A stretch of 28,000 nt of DNA, taken from the NCBI GenBank assembly GCA_036403235.1, contig DASWRI010000005.1, positions 1 to 28,000 on the forward strand, read 5' to 3'. Below, one piece after another: positions 22,001-28,000 of the stretch. The DNA comes from JBGTFE01 sp036403235 (lineage in GTDB: Bacteria > Acidobacteriota > Blastocatellia > Pyrinomonadales > Pyrinomonadaceae). Positions within the stretch are counted from its first letter, which is position 1; each line of letters starts with the position of its first letter. Made by a program: the position numbers and the translations under genes. The notes beneath the pieces were generated by a model that worked only from the letters and a program-made list of their open reading frames with translations, searched no databases and was not told the origin of the DNA.

Positions 22001-22735
22001 TTGGCGAAAAACACAAAAAGTCACAATTACAAATACTACGATTTGATTATGGCGGCGTTTGTCGCCGTTCTGCTCTGTTCAAATTTAATCGGAGTTCATA
22101 AAGTCTCGTCGGTAAATCTGCCGTTTTACGGCGAATACATTTATGGTGCGGGCGTTTTGTTTTTCCCGATAAGCTATCTGTTCGGCGATATTCTGACGGA
22201 AGTTTACGGCTACGCGCGTTCTCGAAAGGTGATTTGGACGGGTTTCGGCGCGCTTATTTTCGCGTCGCTGATGGCGTTTGTGGTAACGGCTCTGCCGCTT
22301 CCGGCGAATGTGAGTCCTGAAACTTTTCAGGCAAATGCGGAAAAACAACACGCAATTGAAATGATTTTCGGTCAAACCCCGCGCATCGTCCTGGCTTCGC
22401 TGCTCGCCTTTTGGTTGGGCGAATTCGTCAATTCGTATGTGCTCGCGAAAATGAAACTTTTGACGAACGGAAAACATCTCTGGATGCGGACGATTGGTTC
22501 GACCGTCGTCGGTGAGATTGCCGATTCATTGGTTTTTTACCCGCTTGCCTTTTACGGCGTTATGACAAACGAGCAGCTTGTCAGCGTGTTGATTGGCAAT
22601 TATTTTATAAAAGTTTTGTGGGAAGTTCTGGCGACGCCTTTCACATATAAAATCGTTAATTTCCTGAAGCGCGCCGAACACGAAGATTTTTACGACAAAG
22701 AGACGAATTTCAACCCGTTTACGCTGGAAACTTAG
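22001..22735 (+). CDS. Queuosine-precursor transporter, YhhQ/VUT family
   Basis: A 244-residue membrane protein. The start is TTG at 22001 with AGAGGG 5-6 nt before it, an uncommon start codon but well supported. Family landmarks: LLCSNLIGVHKV, GAGVLFFPISYLFGDILTEVYGY, the ASLLAFWLGEFVNSYVLAKMK segment and TIGSTVVGEIADSLVFYPLAFYG. About six membrane helices. The family imports queuosine precursors (preQ0/preQ1) used to modify tRNA wobble G34. No queuosine synthesis genes are adjacent. An extended loop (NVSPETFQANAEKQHAIEMIFGQ) follows helix 3. Confidence 0.9.
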   Translation: MAKNTKSHNYKYYDLIMAAFVAVLLCSNLIGVHKVSSVNLPFYGEYIYGAGVLFFPISYLFGDILTEVYGYARSRKVIWTGFGALIFASLMAFVVTALPLPANVSPETFQANAEKQHAIEMIFGQTPRIVLASLLAFWLGEFVNSYVLAKMKLLTNGKHLWMRTIGSTVVGEIADSLVFYPLAFYGVMTNEQLVSVLIGNYFIKVLWEVLATPFTYKIVNFLKRAEHEDFYDKETNFNPFTLET

Positions 22736-22742
22736 CTTAATA

Positions 22743-22813
22743 GAAAACGGGAAATGGTTAATGGAAAATGAAAGAAACTTGTCTTAATTTTCCATTAACC
22801 ATTTCCCGTTTTC
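22743..22813. repeat. Perfect 27-bp inverted repeat
   Basis: Arms at 22743-22769 and 22787-22813 are exact complements, 17-nt loop. The arm is built from short AATGG-type iterations. It fills the gap between the transporter stop (22735) and the decayed gene that converges on it (22836). It could act as a bidirectional terminator; the length and perfection also fit a mobile palindromic element or hairpin-forming repeat. Confidence 0.75.
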
Positions 22814-22835
22814 CGCTGGATCAGAGTTTTGTTTC

Positions 22836-24022
22836 TTAAAATTTTCTTTCAATCGAAATGTCCGTGCTGATTCCCCAGTTATAGATATTCATCGAGTTGG
22901 TGCTGCTCTGGAAAACATACCAGCGTCCGTTCGAAGGCCGCCAGACGGCGATGTCGATTTTTACGTCTCCGTCATAATCGGCCGGAACGGCGATGTCGGT
23001 CGAAAGTCACCACTGGAAAGCGAAAAAGCTTCCGTCCGAGCTTTTCAGCCGATACCAGATGCCCTCGGAAGGCCGCCATCGGGCGAGCCGTCCGCATTGT
23101 AACGTGAAATCGCCGAATCGGTATGCGTGCGTTCGAGAGATTCGGTTTTAGCGACATATTTTCCCAGAAGAATTTTATCGTCGGGCTGCATAAACGCCGT
23201 CTTAAAGCCGCTTTGCGGAAAAGCTATCGAATAGCTGGTATCGACAGTGCCGTTCGAATTAAAGCGTCTGACGCAGCCGTTCGGGGAACTGTCGGGCTCA
23301 TTCGGCGAAACCACGACGATTTTTCCGTTTGACTGTAGAAATATAAACGGTATTCCGGAATTTGTTACCCAGAACTGAGAATGAACGATATAGCCTTCGG
23401 TGCCGAATGTTTCGTCAAGCGTGCCGTTTGAGTTATAGCGGAGAAGATATAATTTCTCGCGGTTTAGAGCGCCTTCGGCAAATCCGGCAACGACGATTTT
23501 ACCGTCCGGCTGAAGCACGACGCCGGTTATTCCGTCGCGGCCGTTGATGATGTTCGGGCGATGGATACCGCCGCCGGCAAAGCTCGTATCGAGCGTTCCG
23601 TTTTCGTTAAAGCGCAGGATAATCCCGCTGTTGTTGTCGCTTCCGGCCAAAACTATTTTTCCGTCCGGCTGTCTGGCCGCTTTCACTAACCAGTAATTGT
23701 AGCCCTGCGCCTGGAAGGGAATCGAAAGCAGAATTTTCCCGCCGTCTCCGTAAGTCGCATCGGGCGTTCCGTCGGCGTTGTATCTGAGAAAATAATAGCT
23801 TGTCAGGTTCGGAATGCCGTTTTCGGCGACGACGAGGATTTTTCCGTCCGGCAGGACAAAGCCGCCGATGGGCGAATCTTTGCCGGAAAGATTGGTCTTT
23901 GTCACGCCGTTCGTGCCGAACGTCAAGTCAATTTGCGCGAAGGATTTATCGACCAGCAAAAAAATCATGTTGAGCGCGATAAACAGAAATGCAAATGTTT
24001 TTAGATGGAACACTCGATTCAT
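22836..24022 (-). pseudogene. Decayed delta-60/VCBS repeat secreted protein
   Basis: The open frame starts MNRVFHLKTF with GGAG upstream and a signal peptide ending SFAQ, then delta-60 repeats (LTFGTNGV...QPDGKIVLAGSDN...RFNENGTLDTSF, four to five blades). At ~23080 (after DGSPD) the frame breaks: the next residues GGLPRASGIG end at TGA 23045-23047, while the minus-strand frame +1 continues as WRPSEGIWYRLKSSDG, a VCBS module. That frame has an in-frame TGA at 23007-23009 where GGA is expected (W-G-LSTDI), then reads to TAA at 22836. So there is a deletion-junction frameshift plus a nonsense mutation. The deleted middle of the protein is missing. Confidence 0.85.
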
Positions 24023-24167
24023 AACAAAGCTCCAAAAGGCGGTGGAAGCAAATTGAATTAAAAGTTAAAATATGTTGCAGTGCGGGATTTTAGCACCGTT
24101 TGTGTAATTAAGCTAACATTTTTGTAGCCGCCGCTGCGCACATAAAAATTTTTCCAATTTTGTATAT

Positions 24168-24794
24168 ATGCCGCGAATCGTCTGTCTTTCCGACACGCAC
24201 AACTGCAACAATTTAATCAAAGTTCCGGACGGCGACGTCCTGATTCACGCGGGCGACGCGACGATTCGCGGGACGCCTGACGAAATCGTTTTTTTTAACG
24301 AATGGTTTCGAAGTTTGCCGCACCGGCATAAAATTTTTGTCGCGGGAAATCACGACTGGCTGTTTGAGACAAATCCGCGGGCGGCTGAAAATCTGCTCGA
24401 CGAACGAATCATTTATCTGCGCGATTCGTTTATCGTCATCGAAAATTTAAAGATTTACGGCGCGCCGTGGCAGCCGAGATTTTTCGATTGGGCATTTAAC
24501 TTAAATCGCGGTCGGGAAATGCGGGAAAAATGGAAACAGATTCCGGCGGACGCCGATATTTTAATCACGCACGGCCCGCCGAACGGAATTTTAGACCGGA
24601 CGCCGCAGGGCGATTTCGCGGGCTGCGAGGAGCTTCGCAAAAAAGTCGAAGAAATTCGCCCGAAGGCGCACATTTTCGGGCACATCCATCACGGCTACGG
24701 CACGCTTGAGAAATTCGGCGTAAGCTTCGTCAACGCCTCAAACTGCGACGAAGCTTACGAACCGACAAATCCGCCGCTAGTCTTCGATTTATAA
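24168..24794 (+). CDS. Calcineurin-like metallophosphoesterase (MPPED-like)
   Basis: A 208-residue cytoplasmic enzyme. Metal motifs are complete: LSDTHN (D9, H11), HAGDAT (D30), AGNHDW (N61, H62), ITHGPP (H135) and GHIHHGYG (H172, H174). The sequence LKIYGAPWQPRFFDWAFNL matches the MPPED1/MPPED2-like group of phosphodiesterases. The substrate is unknown. It is a single gene with a terminator 18 nt after the stop. TATATA just before the ATG suggests a nearly leaderless start, but no firm promoter can be named. Confidence 0.92.
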   Translation: MPRIVCLSDTHNCNNLIKVPDGDVLIHAGDATIRGTPDEIVFFNEWFRSLPHRHKIFVAGNHDWLFETNPRAAENLLDERIIYLRDSFIVIENLKIYGAPWQPRFFDWAFNLNRGREMREKWKQIPADADILITHGPPNGILDRTPQGDFAGCEELRKKVEEIRPKAHIFGHIHHGYGTLEKFGVSFVNASNCDEAYEPTNPPLVFDL

Positions 24795-24811
24795 ATCAAT
24801 CTTCAAAAACA

Positions 24812-24845
24812 AAAAAGCTGACGGTAGTTTTACCGCCAGCTTTTT
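24812..24845. terminator. Bidirectional terminator
   Basis: AAAAAGCTGACGGTA (24812-24826) pairs with TACCGCCAGCTTTTT (24831-24845) through a 4-nt loop; one A-C mismatch on the plus RNA is a G-U pair on the minus RNA, with T-runs on both sides. It separates convergent genes at 24794 and 24890. Confidence 0.88.
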
Positions 24846-24889
24846 GATTAAAAGAGAAAATACAGAACGAATTCTATATTTCCAGAGTT

Positions 24890-27739
24890 TTACGGAAGGT
24901 ATTGTCTCGGAATCGATTTATCCGTATTCAAACCGAAGTTTTGAATTAAGATTCCGGCCTGTGAACGGTCGACATACCACGTTCCGTTACGATAAACGGC
25001 AACATCGTCGGAACCGTCGCCGTCGTAGTCTCCCGGAACCGGAATATCGGTCGAGATGCCCCACGCTTTAACGATGGTCGTCGCGCCGCTGATGTAGCGC
25101 CACGTTCCGTCGCCCGGACGATAAACCGCAAAGTTGTCTTTGTTGTCGTTATCGTAGTCAGCCGGGACGAGAATGTCGCCCGCTTGACCGAACACAACGT
25201 TGGTTGCGCCGCCGCCGGACATCGTGCCGAGCCATTGATTGGTGCTGGCGCGATAGATGGTTATGTCGGATTTGCCGTCGCCGTCAAAATCCGCGACAAC
25301 CGGAACGTCGCCCGCGCCGCCGAACGGAGTGATGGTCACGCCGCCGCTGCTCTTATTGATGTACCAGACACCGGTCGAAGGACGATAAACGGCCGCATCG
25401 GTTTTACCGTCGCCGTCGTAATCGCCAACCACCGGAATATCGCCGACGTTGCCCCATTCAATGTATGAACCGGTAAGGCCGGTGCTGTTCAGAATGTAGA
25501 AGTCGGCCACGCCCGGCGTATTTGACGGGCGGAAAATGGCCGTATCCGTTTTGTCGTCGGCATCGTAGCGTCCCGGAACGAGCGTGTCGCCCGAAAGTCC
25601 CCAGTTCAAAACCTGGAATCCGGCCGTCGAACGATTCAGATACCAGTTGCCTTCTGACGGACGGTAGACCGAAAGGTCGGTTTTGCCGTCGCCGTCAAAG
25701 TCGGCGCGTGATTTGACCGGAGCGGCAACGCCGCTAACGGTGAAGTTTACATCGGAAATATCGAAGAAGATGTTTCCGACCGCTTCAACCTTGATGCGCG
25801 CCGTCGTCGTATTTCCAGCCGGAATCGTCACAACCTGCGAGCCGTCGTTCGGCGTGCTGGCTATCAAAACCGTCGGGAACGTGTTGCCGCCGTCGGTTGA
25901 CATCGAAATTTTGACGTTTGCCGCGCTGACCGGAGCATTGACCGTGTTTGCCACGTTCCATGTCACCGTCTGCGAGCCCGCGCCCCAGGTAATTGCCGTA
26001 TTCGGCGAAGTTATGAGCATCGGGCCACTTGCACCGTCAACGTTGACCGTCGCCAGCGCCGTGTTGATGCCGCCGCCGTTAGCGCGGTTGTCGCGTGCGA
26101 TAACCTGAAACTTCATCGAGCGCGCAATCGCCGGGAGAAGTTCGCCGGTCATCAATCCGCCGCCGTAGGTCGAAGGCGGAACGTTCGCGTTGTTTAAGAT
26201 ATACGTCATCTGCGGGAAAGTGCGCGAGCCGCTGGTCGGCAGATACGGACGAAGAATCGGTTTCGACACGTTGTCCGAGTCCGTATTCGGAACCGCCGAG
26301 GTGGCCGCGCCTAAATCATATTCCTGCCAGTCGTATGTAATCGTATCGCCGTTGACGTCGGAGCCGGTCGCCGACAGTGTAAACGGAGTTTGTTTCGGAA
26401 TGTTAAAGGTTGTTCCGCCCGTAATCGTAACCGTCGGAGCGGTGTTGCCGGTCGCAGTCGAGACGGCGCAAGCGCCGCCGGTTCCGATGAATCCGACGAT
26501 TTCTTCCAAGCTCCTGACGTGGAAAGTATCAATGCTGTGGAGCGCCAAATCCTGCGCGCCGCAAACACCGGCATATCCCATGATGGTGATGCCGCTGCCC
26601 GGTTCATACGCCGCCGAAGCCGCACGGTTGCCGCCGCAGCTTGTATTGAACGTGTGGTTGCCGCCGTACTGGTGTCCCATTTCGTGCGCCACAAAGTCGA
26701 TATCATAAGCGTCGCCGACCGGATTAGGCAAACCGGTAACGCCTTCCGCTTTAGATGCGCCGCAGGGGGCGTTCAATTGGGCAACGCCGCCGCCGCCGGT
26801 CGAGAAAACGTGACCGATGTCGTAATTGGCGGTTCCGATAACCGAGTCAATATTCGTCTGGTTTTGTGTAAGCATCGCGAAACCGTCTTCGTTTGTATAG
26901 GGGTCGGTCGCGCCGTTTGTGTAGACGAGAAGATTATTGTTGGCAATCATTACCATTCTGACGGCGACATCGCGCTCGTAAACGCCGTCAACACGGTTCA
27001 TCGAAGTTACCATCGCGGCCATCGCTCCGGCGACCGTTCCGCCGAAAACTGCGGTGTATTCGCCCGTCGCCGCCAGTGCGAGACGATATGTGCGAAGAGT
27101 CGTGCCGTTTGTGACCGAAGCCGCTTCGGGCGAGTCAGCGCCGAATAATTTATATTCGTTGACTTTGTTGAGAAGCGGGTTGTCTCTCGTGCCGACCAAA
27201 CAAACGTGCTCTCTGCCGTTAAGGTTCAAATCATCTTTGTGATAGCTGATGTAGTTGCTCGTATCGCCTTTGGCATACGGGTCGACATAAGACGTTCCGT
27301 TAGCGGAAAGAATCATCGCGTGAAAACCAGCGGGCGTCACGTCAAATCGGACGCTTGCCGTGTCGTCGTCGATGCCCTGACCGCGATAAGTCTGGATTTC
27401 GGGAAATTTTTCTGCCAGTCCCTGCTCCATAATCGGCGAGTTTTCGATGCGAAAACGCTCGAATGTGCCGTCGGGCATCGGCAGCGTCAAAACTGTGCCG
27501 CCGGTGCGCATCGAAACCGTAAATTCCATCGGAGCTTTGAGCAAAATGCCGTCTAAAGCTTCACGATTCAAGCTGAACGTTTTATAGACATTCGGCGTGA
27601 TTGTGCGCTCCATCGGTCTTTGCTGTAACGATGAATCGCTTATTTCCTGCCACACCGAATCAGTTTTCGCAAACGCTGATGTCGCAAATAAAATGATAGA
27701 AAGAAAGAAGAAAACCCCTTGATAACTTCTCTTAAACAT
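24890..27739 (-). CDS. Secreted reprolysin-like metalloprotease with C-terminal VCBS repeats
   Basis: A 949-residue protein. The start MFKRSYQGVF is supported by AGGAG about 8 nt upstream; the longer frame from 27790 lacks it. Signal peptide ends SAFA (~24). A pro-region (~25-205) is followed by a metzincin domain with HEMGHQYGGNH (352-362; three His plus Glu) and Met-turn M387 (IMGYAG). Then a PKD/Ig-like region (TVTITGG...LSATGSDVNGDTITYDW) and another Ig-like domain lead to six VCBS/FG-GAP repeats (~677-949; units such as DYDGDGKTDAAVYRPSTGVWYI). This looks like a large exported protease whose repeats probably serve in folding, calcium binding or surface retention; substrate unknown. Confidence 0.92.
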   Translation of the reverse strand: MFKRSYQGVFFFLSIILFATSAFAKTDSVWQEISDSSLQQRPMERTITPNVYKTFSLNREALDGILLKAPMEFTVSMRTGGTVLTLPMPDGTFERFRIENSPIMEQGLAEKFPEIQTYRGQGIDDDTASVRFDVTPAGFHAMILSANGTSYVDPYAKGDTSNYISYHKDDLNLNGREHVCLVGTRDNPLLNKVNEYKLFGADSPEAASVTNGTTLRTYRLALAATGEYTAVFGGTVAGAMAAMVTSMNRVDGVYERDVAVRMVMIANNNLLVYTNGATDPYTNEDGFAMLTQNQTNIDSVIGTANYDIGHVFSTGGGGVAQLNAPCGASKAEGVTGLPNPVGDAYDIDFVAHEMGHQYGGNHTFNTSCGGNRAASAAYEPGSGITIMGYAGVCGAQDLALHSIDTFHVRSLEEIVGFIGTGGACAVSTATGNTAPTVTITGGTTFNIPKQTPFTLSATGSDVNGDTITYDWQEYDLGAATSAVPNTDSDNVSKPILRPYLPTSGSRTFPQMTYILNNANVPPSTYGGGLMTGELLPAIARSMKFQVIARDNRANGGGINTALATVNVDGASGPMLITSPNTAITWGAGSQTVTWNVANTVNAPVSAANVKISMSTDGGNTFPTVLIASTPNDGSQVVTIPAGNTTTARIKVEAVGNIFFDISDVNFTVSGVAAPVKSRADFDGDGKTDLSVYRPSEGNWYLNRSTAGFQVLNWGLSGDTLVPGRYDADDKTDTAIFRPSNTPGVADFYILNSTGLTGSYIEWGNVGDIPVVGDYDGDGKTDAAVYRPSTGVWYINKSSGGVTITPFGGAGDVPVVADFDGDGKSDITIYRASTNQWLGTMSGGGATNVVFGQAGDILVPADYDNDNKDNFAVYRPGDGTWRYISGATTIVKAWGISTDIPVPGDYDGDGSDDVAVYRNGTWYVDRSQAGILIQNFGLNTDKSIPRQYLP
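24893..25710 (-). repeat. VCBS/FG-GAP coding repeats, six units
   Basis: Within the protease gene six units of about 45-50 codons repeat the pattern D-x-D-G-D-G-K-x-D-x-(A/T)-V-(Y/F)-R, then GxWY and FGxxGD. Nucleotide divergence between units is appreciable, so they are old. Confidence 0.75.
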
Positions 27740-27980
27740 ACTAAGAACTCCTTTATTTTTGGGAAACTGTTTTTGAATTATTAATAACAAACTGGTACTT
27801 CAAGAACCGATTGATTCAATCGTTAGAAACAAAAAATTGAAATATTTGCAGATTCTGTAAAGATTGACACAACATCATACAAAATAAAAATTTAGATGTC
27901 TATTGGAAAACCAACAACTTAGCCAAAATCCGACAAATTTTTATCAAGCCGTTCTTAATGCTAAACTGATTTTTTTGCTT

Positions 27981-28000
27981 ATGCCGGAAAAAATCGTTTC
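27981..28000 (+). CDS. Possible start of a gene running off the window
   Basis: ATG at 27981 opens MPEKIV and the frame stays open to the edge. Upstream, TGCTAAACTG (27959-27968) is identical to the sequence before the SDR gene at 9618-9627, a candidate -10 box. The rest of 27740-27980 shows only AT-rich sequence with no other feature. Too short to call a product. Confidence 0.25.

Noticed and set aside
26390..27148. 252-aa plus-strand frame opposite the protease
   Set aside because: Antisense to the metalloprotease zinc motif region; no domain, no ribosome site.

Overview
The window looks like a chromosomal stretch of an acidobacterium, most likely of the Blastocatellia/Pyrinomonadaceae type. 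This is an inference from protein content: secreted proteins ending in FG-GAP/VCBS or delta-60 repeats, a coupled pair of imidazolonepropionase-like amidohydrolases, several Zn-ribbon small proteins and many lineage-type hypothetical proteins. No rRNA, tRNA, CRISPR array or insertion sequence was seen. Nearly all of it is ordinary chromosome with sensible gene spacing. The first ~1.2 kb is visibly more AT-rich and probably belongs to an accessory segment.

Layout. 1-1200: 3' part of a type I restriction R-like gene, then a degenerate 21-bp tandem array. 1200-2270: a hypothetical gene convergent with a small membrane Zn-ribbon gene. 2390-5005 (minus): a metal-binding amidohydrolase translationally coupled to a paralogue that has lost its metal ligands. 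5165-8925: a glycine-zipper secreted protein behind a sigma-54-like promoter, then on the minus strand an NtrB-like membrane histidine kinase and two membrane proteins that overlap by 97 nt. 9158-9471: a 72-aa protein behind a better sigma-54 promoter with upstream palindromes. 9660-11261: an SDR oxidoreductase and a metallo-beta-lactamase-fold cyclic-nucleotide phosphodiesterase-like protein. 11321-11730 (minus): two tiny genes. 11859-14269: an operon of a two-TM coiled-coil protein, a Zn-ribbon protein and a Wza-like polysaccharide export protein. 14377-15929: a small membrane protein and a matrixin-type secreted protease. 15950-18389: a candidate three-hairpin sRNA, a c-di-AMP (ydaO-type) riboswitch and an APC-superfamily transporter, probably for K+. 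18418-22735: a CxxC Zn-ribbon protein, purD, a YhhN protein, an FG-GAP lipoprotein-like secreted protein and a YhhQ-type queuosine-precursor transporter. 22836-24022: a decayed delta-60/VCBS gene. 24168-27739: a metallophosphoesterase and a large reprolysin-like protease with a VCBS C-terminus. A new gene may begin at 27981.

Most interesting points: the compact RNA at 15984-16070, with its own promoter and a UCCCC hairpin loop, placed just before a c-di-AMP riboswitch; the active/inactive amidohydrolase pair; the two sigma-54-like promoters close to an NtrB-like kinase; the 21-bp array; and a family of 7-nt iterons (AAGTRAA) and hairpins placed at gene ends, with another short repeat captured inside a signal-peptide coding region.
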